Part shown: positions 46,178-55,514 of the stretch, one piece after another
Numbering within the stretch: position 1 is the first letter of the stretch
Layout of the letters: every line of letters begins with the position of its first letter
Notes under the pieces: generated by a model
Told to the model about the DNA's origin: nothing
Databases searched by the model: none
Seen by the model: only the letters and a program-made list of their open reading frames with translations
Made by a program: the position numbers and the translations under genes
Assembly (NCBI GenBank): GCA_963750995.1
Contig: CAVVST010000005.1
Span: forward strand, 558,001-622,000
Length of the DNA: 64,000 nt
Direction of reading: 5' to 3'
Source of the DNA: CAVVST01 sp963750995
Lineage (GTDB): Bacteria; Acidobacteriota; Vicinamibacteria; Vicinamibacterales; UBA2999

Positions 46178-49100
46178 ATGAAGCGCTTCTCGAGGCTGTT
46201 CGCCATCGGCGCCTTCGGTCTTTTGCTGACCGCTTCTGCGTTCGCGCAGATTTCCACCGCCCAGCTCGACGGGCAAGGTCACCGATACCAGCGGCGCCGT
46301 CGCTGCCGGGAGTCGACGGTCACCGTGACCCAGGCCGAGACGGGCGCCGACGCGCAGTGTCGTCACCGACGGTGAAGGCGCGTACCTCGTTTCGAACCTG
46401 TCCCCCGGCCCCTATCGACTGGAAGTGGCGCTCCAGGGGTTCCGCACCTACGTCCAGACCGGCATCGTCCTGCAGGTCGCCGCCACGCCGACGATCAACG
46501 TGGCGCTGGCGATCGGCGGCCTCGAGGAAACGGTGACGGTCGAAGCCGCCGCGCCGCTCGTCGACGTGCGCAGCGCCGGCGTCAGCGAGGTGGTGGAAAG
46601 CGAACGGATCCTCGAACTGCCGCTGCAGGGGCGGCGAGGTGACGAGCCTGCTCATGATGGTCGGCGCGGCGGTCAACACCGGCAGCCCGAACAGCCGCAG
46701 CTTCGGTGGCGCCGTCAACGTGGCCGTGGCCGGCGGACTGCCGTTCGGCGTCGCCTACCTGCTCGACGGCGCCATGCACAACGACTCGCAGAACAACGCC
46801 AACCTGCCGCTGCCGTTCCCCGATGCGCTGCAGGAGTTCCGGGTCGCGACGACCGGCCTCACCGCGCAGAACGGCATGCACTCGGGCGCGTCGGTCAACG
46901 CCGTCACCAAGTCGGGCACCAACCGGTTCTCCGGCAACCTGTTCGAGTTCAACCGCGACAGCCGCTTCAACGCGACGGATCCCTTCGCCCGCGTCGTCAA
47001 CGGCGAGCGGGTGTACGACGGCCTGTCGCGCAACCAGTACCGGCGGCACGGTCGGCGGCCCGATTGCGCGCGACAAGCTCTTCTTCTTCGGCGCCTACCA
47101 GGGCACCAACGTCCACCAGACGCCCGCCGGCAACATCGCCTTCGTGCCGACCGCGGCCATGCTGCGCGGCGACTTCACCGCCTACGCCTCGGCGGCAGTG
47201 CAACGGCGGCACGGCCAGTCACGCTGCGGGCGCCGTTCGTGAACAACACGGTCAATCCGGCGCTCTTCAGTCCCGCCGCGCTGAAGCTCGTGTCGTACCT
47301 GCCGCAGGCCGACGATCAGTGCGGCCAGGTGACCTACGAGCAGCCCGCCGACAGCAAGCAGGGGCAGGCGGTCGGCCGCGTCGACTTCCAGCAGAGCGCC
47401 AACCACTCGATCTTCGGCCGCTACATGTACACGTTCGACAAGGCGCCGGCGCCGTATGCGCAGACCGGCGACGTGCTGACGCTGGCGCGGCGGCGGCGGG
47501 CCTCGACAACCTCGCCCAGTCGCTGACGATCGGCGACACGCTGGTCTTCGGCACCAACATGGTCAACTCGCTGCGCGTGGCGTTCAACCGGACGTCGATC
47601 AACCGCGGCAGCCCGCCGTTCTTCGATCCGCTCGATCTGGGCGTGCGGAACTTCCACACCTACCGCGACGGCGAGATGGTGCTGGCGGTCACCGGCGGCT
47701 TCAACATCTCGGCCGGCCACGTCCACCACCGGCATCTTCTGGACCAACTCGTACCAGGTGACCGACGACGTCACGCTGGTCCGAGGGACGCCACCAGCTG
47801 GGCTTCGGCGCCAACATCGCCTACTGGAAGTCATCGCAGACGTCGCATGCGCGGTCGGGCGGCAGCTTGATGTTCAACGGGCAGACGACCGGCCGCGGGC
47901 TGGCGGACTTGCTGGTCGGCGCGCTCGGCAGCGTGGAGCACGGCGTGCCGAACCTGCTGGTCATGGACATGGACTACGTCGGGCCTCTACGCGCAGGACG
48001 CCTGGAGGATGAGCGACCGCGTCACGCTGAACTGCGGCGTGCGCTGGGAGCCGTTCCTCGGCCAGCAGATGCTCTACGGCGGCGCCACCAACTTCAACCA
48101 CGACAACTTCGTGAACAACGTCAAGAGCCAGGTGTTCCTCAACGCGCCGCCCGGCCTGCTCTACCCCGGCGACAGCGGCTTCCCCGACGGCAAGAGCGGC
48201 TACAAGAAGCGGTGGCTCGACTTCTCGCCGCGCGTCGGGGCTGGCGTGGGACGTCCGCGGAGACGGCCGCCTGGCGTTCCGATCGTCCTACGGGCTGACC
48301 TACGACTTCCCGAGCGGCGACTTCATGAACATCAATGCGTCGGCGCCGCCGTGGGGCAACCGGTCGCTGATCACCACCACCACGTTTGACGATCCGTACG
48401 CGATCGTCGGCGGCAACCCGCACCCGATCGCGACGAACGCGAACACCGAACTTCCCGGCCGTTCGGTGCGTTCGGCGTAATGGATCCGAACATCGAGCAG
48501 CCGCGCGTGCAGTCCTGGAACATCACGCTCGAACAGCAGTTGTTCGAGAACTGGTCGGTGACGGCGAACTACCTGGGCCGCTACTCGGATCACCTGTGGG
48601 CGGAGGTCGGCGTCAACCCGGGCGTCTTCCTGGGCCTGGGCCCCTGCATCGATCAACGGCGTCGCGTTCACGGTGTGCAGCACGAACGCCAACCTGAACC
48701 AGCGCCGCAAGCTGCTCCTCGAGAATCCGCGCCAGAGCGGCCAGCTCGGCTTCGTGGATCAGCACAACGCCGTCGGCTGGCAGACTTACCAGGGACTGCG
48801 GCTGACGATGTCGCGACGGGCCGCGAGCGGCCTGAGCATCAGCGGGAACTACACGGTCGTCGGCACTGCCGAGGGACGGCCACGCCGGGCAGCTTCGCCG
48901 CAGATCGCCAGCGGCTACACGAATCCCGACGATCCCGACATGGACGAGGGGCACTGCGACCAGGACCGGAAACACGTGGCCAATGCGCACGATGGGCTAC
49001 CAGACGCCGCAGTTCGGCGAACCGGTGCTGGCATCGTTGCCTCGAACTGGCGGGTGTCGGGCATCCTCGGCATTCGGTCCGGCGCCTGGCTCAACATCAC

Positions 49101-49480
49101 ACGGGCCTGGACAACGCACTGAACGGCCAGATCGGCCAGCGTCCGAACCAGGTGTCGGACGACGTCTACGGCGCCAAGACGCTGGACAGCTACCTGAACC
49201 GGGCGGCGTTCGCGGCGCCGGCGCCGGGGACGTTTGGCGACCTGGAGTATCGCGGCGGTCGAAGGGCCGGGGTACTGGGACAATCAACCTGGCGCTCTCG
49301 AGGCTGATCCAGTTTGGCGGAACCCAGAGCCTCGAGCTCCGCCTCGAGTCGTTCAACCTGACGAACAACTTCAACTGGGGTCTCCCCGCGACGAACCTGA
49401 ACCAGGCGCAGTTCGGCCGCATCACCACCAACGGCGGCGCGCCGCGCATCATGCAGTTCGGTATCAAGTACAGTTTCTAA
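46178..49480 (+). CDS. TonB-dependent receptor (Oar-like), many frameshifts
   Basis: About 1,100 codons. Signal peptide MKRFSRLFAIGAFGLLLTAS, carboxypeptidase-regulatory domain (VTVTQAETGA, YRLEVALQGFRTYVQTGI), plug (GLEETVTVEAAAPLVDVRSA, PFGVAYLLDGAMHNDSQN), and a beta-barrel to the end (RITTNGGAPRIMQFGIKYSF). The blocks come in the correct order but in alternating frames, with at least ten switches (for example near 46271, 46310, 46350, 46630, 47040, 47200, 47490, 47725, 47795 and 47990). Several look like single added bases. No internal stops occur once frames are followed. A true pseudogene cannot be excluded, but the density of errors extends across neighbouring genes. Confidence 0.85.
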
Positions 49481-49482
49481 AC

Positions 49483-50433
49483 ATGCCTACGAGACCAGCT
49501 CAGATCCTCAGCGCCGCCGTCGTCGCGGCGGCGCTGACCGTTTGCTGCGGCGGGGGCTCCAGCGCCCCACTGGCTGAATCGGCCGCCCCTGCAGCCGCGC
49601 CACCGGCGCCTGCCGCCTCGCCCGTCACGGCGGGATGGAAGGCGACCGAGGGTATTGCGACCCCTGAAAGCGTCTACCTGGACGAAGGGTCGGGGTTCAT
49701 CTTCTCGTCACAGATTGACGGCGCGCCGGACGGACGCGACGGCAACGGCCGCATCGCTCAGCTCTCCGGGGACGGTCGCGTCATCTCGGCCAGCTGGGTG
49801 ACGGGGCTGAACGCACCAAAAGGACTTCGCAGCCATAACGGGACGTTGTGGACCGCTGACCTCGACGAGGTGATCGGCATCGACATCGCCAGCGCCAAGG
49901 TGACCTCGCGAACGAAGATCGCGGGCGCGATGTTCCTCAACGACGTCGCGGTCGGCCCGGACGGCACGGTCTATGTCACCGACATGATGGCGAACAAGAT
50001 TCACGCCGTCCGCGACGGCAAGGCGTCGGTGTTTGCTGAAGGCGAGCAGCTCGAATGGCCGAATGGCCTGCTGATCGACGGCAACCGCCTGCTCGTCGGC
50101 GGCTGGGGCAAGCCGAAGCCTGACTTCTCCACCGACGTGCCTGGCCATCTCTTCGCGCTCGATCTGCAGACCAAGCAGAAGACGCTCATCACGCCGAAGC
50201 CGTTCGCGAATATCGACGGACTCGAGCGCGACGGGCGCGGCGGCTACATCGTGTCGGATTACGTAGCCGGAAAAATCCTGCAGGTGTCGTCGAGCGGCGA
50301 AACACGGGAGCTGCGGCAGTTCATGCCGGGTTCCGCGGACATCGGGTTCGTCTCCTCCGGCAACATCCTGCTCGTGCCGCACATGAACGAGAACACGGTC
50401 GCGTCGTACAACCTGTCGGAAGTCCTGAAGTAA
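49483..50433 (+). CDS. SMP-30/gluconolactonase-like beta-propeller lipoprotein
   Basis: 316 residues. ATG 49483 opens MPTRPAQILSAAVVAAALTV followed by CCGGG, a likely lipoprotein signal, then an Ala/Pro-rich linker. The rest is a six-bladed propeller with repeated blades: ATPESVYLDEGSGFIFSSQI, LTAPKG-like NAPKGLRSHNGTLWTADLDE, FLNDVAVGPDGTVYVTDMMA, WPNGLLIDGNRLLVGGWG and NIDGLERDGRGGYIVSDYVA. Related proteins are lactonases or sugar-acid binders; catalysis here is unproven. Just downstream of the TonB receptor gene, so the pair may be co-expressed. Confidence 0.85.
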   Translation: MPTRPAQILSAAVVAAALTVCCGGGSSAPLAESAAPAAAPPAPAASPVTAGWKATEGIATPESVYLDEGSGFIFSSQIDGAPDGRDGNGRIAQLSGDGRVISASWVTGLNAPKGLRSHNGTLWTADLDEVIGIDIASAKVTSRTKIAGAMFLNDVAVGPDGTVYVTDMMANKIHAVRDGKASVFAEGEQLEWPNGLLIDGNRLLVGGWGKPKPDFSTDVPGHLFALDLQTKQKTLITPKPFANIDGLERDGRGGYIVSDYVAGKILQVSSSGETRELRQFMPGSADIGFVSSGNILLVPHMNENTVASYNLSEVLK

Positions 50434-50445
50434 GTAAGTCTTTAA

Positions 50446-50473
50446 ATCCACGCGCCTTCAAATCCGCGTGGAT
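50446..50473. terminator. Stem-loop after the propeller lipoprotein gene
   Basis: A perfect 9 bp stem ATCCACGCG / CGCGTGGAT with a 10-base loop (CCTTCAAATC), 12 bp after the stop. No T-tract follows, so termination is only probable. It separates the lipoprotein gene from the chemosensory operon. Confidence 0.45.
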
Positions 50474-50485
50474 CCAGCTCAACCG

Positions 50486-50503
50486 TTGGCACTTCCCGTG
50501 CGG
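50486..50503 (+). promoter_or_regulatory. Sigma-54-like promoter of the chemosensory operon
   Basis: TTGGCAC, then GTGCGG, with GG and GC exactly 10 bases apart, as required for a -24/-12 promoter. The -24 half is perfect; the -12 half has GTGC for TTGC. A sigma-70-like TATAGT at 50523-50528 is an alternative. Confidence 0.42.
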
Positions 50504-50567
50504 GGAGATGCCCTTGCCGCGATATAGTCGAAGTTTGTCCCTGCGCCTAGTGACGGGGGCTGAACCG

Positions 50568-50966
50568 ATGGCTCAGATTCTCGTCGTCGACGACTCCGCG
50601 ACGATCCGCCGTATGGTCAAGGCCGCGCTGGGTGCCTTGCCCCCGCCGATCGAGTTCATCGAAGCCGCGTCAGGTCTCGACGCGATCGAAAGGCTTGCAC
50701 TCGGCGTGGTGGATCTCATCGTGCTCGATCTCAACATGCCCGACATGCACGGGCTCGAGGTCATCGGCTTCGTGCGCGCGCATCAGAAATATCGCCAGGT
50801 GCCGATCATGGTCGTGACCACGCGCGGCGACGATCAGAGCCGCCAGGCGGCGCTCCAGGCGGGGGCGAATCTCTACATGACGAAGCCATTCGCGCCGCAG
50901 GGTCTCGCCAGGGAAGCCGCGACGCTGCTCGCGCCGATCGCCGGGCAGGGAGCGTCGGGACGATGA
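50568..50966 (+). CDS. cheY: CheY-like response regulator
   Basis: 132-residue single receiver domain. Start at ATG 50568 (MAQILVVDDSATIRRMVKAA); the open frame begins at 50508. Acidic pocket in VVDDS, phospho-Asp in LIVLDLNMPDMHG, Thr in VVTTRGDD and Lys in YMTKPF. First gene of the chemosensory operon. Its stop overlaps the cheA start (ATGA). With no flagellar switch gene present, its target could be a pilus motor or a non-motility output. Confidence 0.93.
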   Translation: MAQILVVDDSATIRRMVKAALGALPPPIEFIEAASGLDAIERLALGVVDLIVLDLNMPDMHGLEVIGFVRAHQKYRQVPIMVVTTRGDDQSRQAALQAGANLYMTKPFAPQGLAREAATLLAPIAGQGASGR

Positions 50967-52933
50967 ACGACTTCCTCGACAGCTTTCTCGACGATTACTT
51001 TGCCGAGTGCGAAGAACACCTGACCGTGGTCCGGCGCGGCCTCCTCGCGCTCGAGGGATCGGTTGGCCATGACCGTCCTGATCCAGTGGTCACCGAGGAG
51101 TTGTTTCGCAGCTTTCATTCCCTCAAGGGCATCTCGGGCATGGTCGAGCATCGCGAGAGCGAGCTGCTCGCCCACGAGATGGAAAGCTACCTGCGCGCGA
51201 TCCGCGACGGCGACGTCCGCCTGACGACCAGCGGCGTGGATGCGCTGATCGAGGGCGCCCGGCTGCTCGAAGGCGCGATTGCCGCCCGGCGAAACGGCGA
51301 TCCTGCGCCCGATGTGACCGTCCTGCTGGCCGCGCTCCAGCGGCTGATAAGCGACGCGCCTGAGACCGGCGTCGATCAGCCCGCGCCCGATCGCGGACCT
51401 CGTCAGGTGGGCGAAGCCACGAGCTGGGCATGTGTGTTCACGCCCTCGGCTGCACTAATCGCCCGCGGCATCAACGTCAACGTCGTGCGCGAACGCCTGC
51501 GCCGCGCAGGCGAGATCATCAGCGGCACGCCGCTCGTCATGGAAGGCGGAGCGGTGGCATTTCGCTTCGTGTTTACCGGCGCTCCCGATCAGCTGACGCT
51601 GGTCGGCTGGCTGGCCGACGGCATGGTGTGCGCCGCGCTCGACGCGCCCGCCGGCATCAGGGGCGGCACCGATGAGGCCGGCAACGAGATCGCGCCTGCG
51701 CTCAGGCCGACCGCGACGTTGTCGTCGGGCCACTACGTCCGCGTCGACCTGGCGCGCCTCGACGAGTTGATGCGCATGATCGGCGATCTGGTCATCCAGC
51801 GAGCACGGCTGGCGGATTCGATCAGGCGGGTCGAGCCTCACGTGCCGCCCGCCGAGTGGCGGCTCATCCAGGAGCACGCCGGCGGTATCGAGCGGCAACT
51901 GCGCGACCTGCGCGAGGGTGTGATGCGGGTGCGGTTGGTCCGCGTCGGCGAGATCTTCAGGCGCATGCCCTTCGTCGTGCGCGACCTCGCCCGTGAGACC
52001 GGCCGCAAGGTCAGAGTGGACATCTCCGGGCAGGAAACGGAAATCGACAAGTACGTCGTCGAGCGCATGATCGATCCCGTCCTGCACCTGGTGCGGAACG
52101 CCGTCAGCCACGGCATCGAGAGTGTTGACGAGCGCATCGCCGCGGGTAAGCCGCCCGAGGGCACATTGTCGCTGGCGGCGTCCACGGCCGGCGAAATCGT
52201 GACCATCGAAATCGCCGACGACGGGCGCGGTGTCGATGCGGCGCGGGTGATCGCCCGCGCTCAGCGGGCCGGCATTCCCGTCCCGGCCGCGCCCGACGAC
52301 AGCGTCCTGCTCGACCTGATTTCGTCGCCGGGGTTCTCGACCCGCGAGCAGACCGATCGTGTCAGCGGCCGCGGCTTCGGCATGGCCGTGGTTCACAGCA
52401 CCGTGCAGGAACTGGGCGGGGCGATCCGCATGGTGTCCACGCCCGGCCAGGGCACGCGGTTCATCATCGACCTGCCGCTGACGCTGGCCATCACGGATGC
52501 CCTGCTCGCCCGCGTCGGCGCCCAGACCTTCGCCGTCCCGCAAGCGGCGGTGCGCGAGGTGATTGAAATCGACGCGGCGGCGATCCGCAATCTGGAGGGC
52601 AGTGAAATGACGCCGTATCGCGGCACCGCCCTGCCGCTGATCCGGTTGTCGACGGTGCTCCGCATTCCGGGGGCCGGTTCCCATTCAAGGCTGCACGCCT
52701 TCATCATCGGCGCCGGCGCCGGCGCGGTGGGACTGCTCGTCGATCGGATCCTGGGTCAGCGCGAGATTGTCGTCCGCGCCATCGCCGATCCGCTGATCCG
52801 CGTCCCGGGCGTGTCGGGTGCGACCGATCTGGGAGACGGACGCGCGGTGCTGATCCTCGATGCCGCCGCGATTGCCCGCGGCGCCCGGGCACGTGGCGCC
52901 GCACTTGCCGCACCGGTCAAGGAGATTGCATGA
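50963..52933 (+). CDS. cheA: Chemotaxis histidine kinase CheA
   Basis: 656 residues. P1/Hpt domain with His52 in LFRSFHSLKGISGM. A middle region of about 130 residues lacks a clear CheY-binding domain. Dimerisation helices (LDELMRMIGDLVIQRARLAD), then ATPase P4 with VLHLVRNAVSHGIES (N box), IADDGRGVDAARV and GRGFGMAVVHSTVQELGG. P5, CheW-like, follows (LARVGAQTFAVPQAAVREVI to the end). All catalytic motifs are present, so it should phosphorylate the receivers of this operon. Overlaps both neighbours by ATGA. Confidence 0.96.
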   Translation: MNDFLDSFLDDYFAECEEHLTVVRRGLLALEGSVGHDRPDPVVTEELFRSFHSLKGISGMVEHRESELLAHEMESYLRAIRDGDVRLTTSGVDALIEGARLLEGAIAARRNGDPAPDVTVLLAALQRLISDAPETGVDQPAPDRGPRQVGEATSWACVFTPSAALIARGINVNVVRERLRRAGEIISGTPLVMEGGAVAFRFVFTGAPDQLTLVGWLADGMVCAALDAPAGIRGGTDEAGNEIAPALRPTATLSSGHYVRVDLARLDELMRMIGDLVIQRARLADSIRRVEPHVPPAEWRLIQEHAGGIERQLRDLREGVMRVRLVRVGEIFRRMPFVVRDLARETGRKVRVDISGQETEIDKYVVERMIDPVLHLVRNAVSHGIESVDERIAAGKPPEGTLSLAASTAGEIVTIEIADDGRGVDAARVIARAQRAGIPVPAAPDDSVLLDLISSPGFSTREQTDRVSGRGFGMAVVHSTVQELGGAIRMVSTPGQGTRFIIDLPLTLAITDALLARVGAQTFAVPQAAVREVIEIDAAAIRNLEGSEMTPYRGTALPLIRLSTVLRIPGAGSHSRLHAFIIGAGAGAVGLLVDRILGQREIVVRAIADPLIRVPGVSGATDLGDGRAVLILDAAAIARGARARGAALAAPVKEIA

Positions 52934-53382
52934 GCGACAACCGCTCGGACCATTTCATCCTCTTCATCGTGGCCGGCACCACTTACGCTCTGCCCAGCCA
53001 CGAAGTCGCGCACGTCGAGATGGTGGAACAGATCACGCGCGTGCCCAACGCGCCGGCATTCGTCGACGGCGTCGTGTTCTCGCGCGGCCAGGTCGTCCCG
53101 GCCGTCAACCTGCGCGCGCGCTTCGGATTCGAGCGGGTGCCGGCGGACATCAAGACCCGCCTCCTGGTCGTGCAGAGCGGCGCCCGCAGCATCGGCCTGC
53201 TGGTCGACGAATGCCGCGAGTTCATGATGATCCCCGCCTCCACGATCCATCCGCCCGGCGAGGCGCTCTCCGGGATCGGCGCCCGGTATATCTCCGGCAT
53301 CGCGACGATCGCCGACCGGATGGTCGTAGTGCTGAAGGTCGAAGAACTGCTGAACCCGGCCGAACCCATTCTGGCGGCATAG
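52930..53382 (+). CDS. cheW: CheW coupling protein
   Basis: 150 residues, one CheW domain: FILFIVAGTTYALPSHEVAH, VFSRGQVVPAVNLRARFGFE, LVVQSGARSIGLLVDECREF and VVVLKVEELLNP. Links the receptor to CheA. Overlaps the cheA stop by ATGA and lies 16 bp before the receptor gene. Confidence 0.95.
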   Translation: MSDNRSDHFILFIVAGTTYALPSHEVAHVEMVEQITRVPNAPAFVDGVVFSRGQVVPAVNLRARFGFERVPADIKTRLLVVQSGARSIGLLVDECREFMMIPASTIHPPGEALSGIGARYISGIATIADRMVVVLKVEELLNPAEPILAA

Positions 53383-53398
53383 CCGCGCGAGAGGAATT

Positions 53399-55502
53399 AT
53401 GGCGACGCAGAAACGCAGCGTAAACGGTCACGCGCGAACCCGGTCGGTCGATCCGCGAATCGGTCCTCGGACGCGCGGAGGAGGTGACGGCATCGGCGGC
53501 GAACATTGCCGAAATCGCCGACCAGGTCGCCACCGGCGCCGACACACAGATCAGGTCGCTGGACGAGGCGCTCGCGGGAGTGACCGGTGTGACCTCGTCG
53601 CTCAGCGCGACCGCCGGCCAGGCTGAAACGCTGGCCACGACAACCGAGGAACTGGTCTCCGGTATCAATGAAATGGCGGCGTCAATCGAGCAGGTGTCCG
53701 CCAACACCGTCAGCCTCAGCACCTTGATTACCGAGACGTCGACCTCGGTCGAGGAAATGGCGTCGTCGATCAAAGCCGTTGCCGCGACGGCAACCTCGAT
53801 GGCGACCGGGTCCGACGAGGTGACGACGTCGATCAACGAGGTGGCGGCGTCGATCCGGACGGTCAATCACGATACGCAAAGCCTGGCATCCTCGGTCGAG
53901 GAGACGGCGTCCTCACTCACCGAGATGTCGGCGTCGGTCCGCAGCGTCTCCGGCAACGCCGACGATCTGGCCGCGGCCGCCGAGGAAACCGCATCCTCGA
54001 TGAACGAGATGGCGGCGTCAATCGAAGAAGTCGGCGCGATGACCGAGAACCTCGGCACCATGGTCGAACAGAATTCGACCGCGCTCGAACAGGTGGCCCG
54101 CTCGGTGCAGAGCGTGGCCCAGAGCGGCCGCCAGATTTCCGACCTGGCCGTGGGCGCGTCGACCACGGCTGCGCAGATGGAGCGGTCGATCGAATCGGTG
54201 GCGGCCTTGGCGCATCAGACCGACGATGCGTCACGACGCGTGTCGACCGAGGCGCAGGAGGGCGGCGCGGCGGTGCAGCGGGCAATCCAGGGGATTGGAC
54301 GGCTGCGCGAATCGATGGCGCAATCGTCGACCGTCATGCGCGAGATGGGCAAGCGGACCAACGAGATCGGTTCCATCGTCGACACCATCAATCTGATCGC
54401 CGAACGCACCAACCTGCTGTCGCTGAACGCGTCAATCGAAGCGGCACGGGCCGGCGACGCCGGCCGCGGCTTTGCCGTGGTCGCAGAGGAGATTCGCAAC
54501 CTCGCCGATCGGTCGGCGAAGGCCACCTCCGACATTGCCGCCATTATCAAGGGGCTTCAGGAGGTCGCGCAGGAGGCGATCGCCTCGTCGGCGGAAAACG
54601 TCCGCGTCGCCGACGATAGCAACGCCGTCGCGGAGACGGGCGCGGCAGGTCTGCGGAAGATCCTGGCTGGCATCGGCGACACCGTAACCCTGGTCAGCCA
54701 GATTGCCGCCGCCACCAGCGAGCAGCGAACCGCGGGCCGGTCGGTAGGCGCCGCCATCGCGGCGACCGCTGAGCAGGCCAAGCTCATCGCGGCCTCGACG
54801 GCGGAACAGGCGACCGCGGCGACCGCGGTGGTCCACAGCACCGGCCAGATGCGGAAAATCGCCCAGGAAGTGACCAAGGCGGTGTCGGAACAGAGCCGGG
54901 CCGCGCGCGACGTCCTGAAAGCGTCCCAGAGCACGTCGAAGCTGGCGGCCTCGGTTCGCCAGGCGACCGCCGAACAGGCTGGCACCGTGACGCAGCTGAC
55001 ACAGGCGGGCGAATCGATGCGGCGCGGCGCGGCCACCACGGCGCGCGCCGTGGCCGAACAGGCCACCGCCGCGGATCAAATCGCCAAGTCCGCATCCGAG
55101 TTGTCACGCCAGATCGGATCGGTCAGCAAAGCGATGGGCGAACAGGCCACCGCGGCAACCGAGCTCACGGCGGCGGCCAGCAGCATGCGCACACAGTCGG
55201 AACAGGCGGCCCGGGCCACGACCGAGCAGGCGCGGGCGATGCGCGAGATGACCACCGCGGCGAACACCACCGCGCGCGACGTCAAGCTGATCACGCAGGC
55301 CAACCGCACCCAGTCGGCAACGATGGCCCAGCTGGCCACGCAGCTCGCCGACGTGCGGCGCGTGACCGAGCGCAACGCCGAGGGCGTCAAGCAGACGCGC
55401 GGCGGAACGGCGGCGCTGCTGAAACACGCCGAGGCTCTCACCGGCCTCATGGGAGAAGCCTTGAAACATACCCCCAGGAACGGGAACGGCCGCGGCCGCT
55501 GA
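53399..55502 (+). CDS. Soluble methyl-accepting chemotaxis protein without a sensor domain, one frameshift
   Basis: About 700 residues, almost all coiled coil. ATG 53399 follows GAGGAATT and opens MATQKRSVNGHARTRS. A frame switch near 53445 joins it to ESVLGRAEEVTASAANIAEI. The receptor tip that binds CheA and CheW is textbook: INLIAERTNLLSLNASIEAA followed by RAGDAGRGFAVVAEEIRNLA. About 300 residues of Ser/Thr-rich helix precede the tip and about 330 follow it, with repeated AEQATA-type blocks. There is no membrane helix, HAMP, PAS, GAF or other ligand domain. Input must therefore come from another protein, possibly the PAS/HEAT partner encoded next. Confidence 0.9.
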
Positions 55503-55512
55503 TATCAGCGGC
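55495..55512. promoter_or_regulatory. Perfect 18 bp palindrome across the MCP stop codon
   Basis: GCCGCTGATATCAGCGGC is a perfect palindrome that includes the MCP stop codon and ends two bases before the ATG of the next gene. It could be an operator or an mRNA stem affecting translation of the PAS/HEAT gene. It is the only junction in the operon with such a structure. Confidence 0.35.
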
Positions 55513-55514
55513 GC

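Noticed and set aside
46178..49480. Second TonB receptor as a decayed pseudogene
   Set aside because: All domains are present in order, with no stop codons when frames are followed, and the same error density continues into neighbouring genes. Left as a broken CDS pending read evidence.
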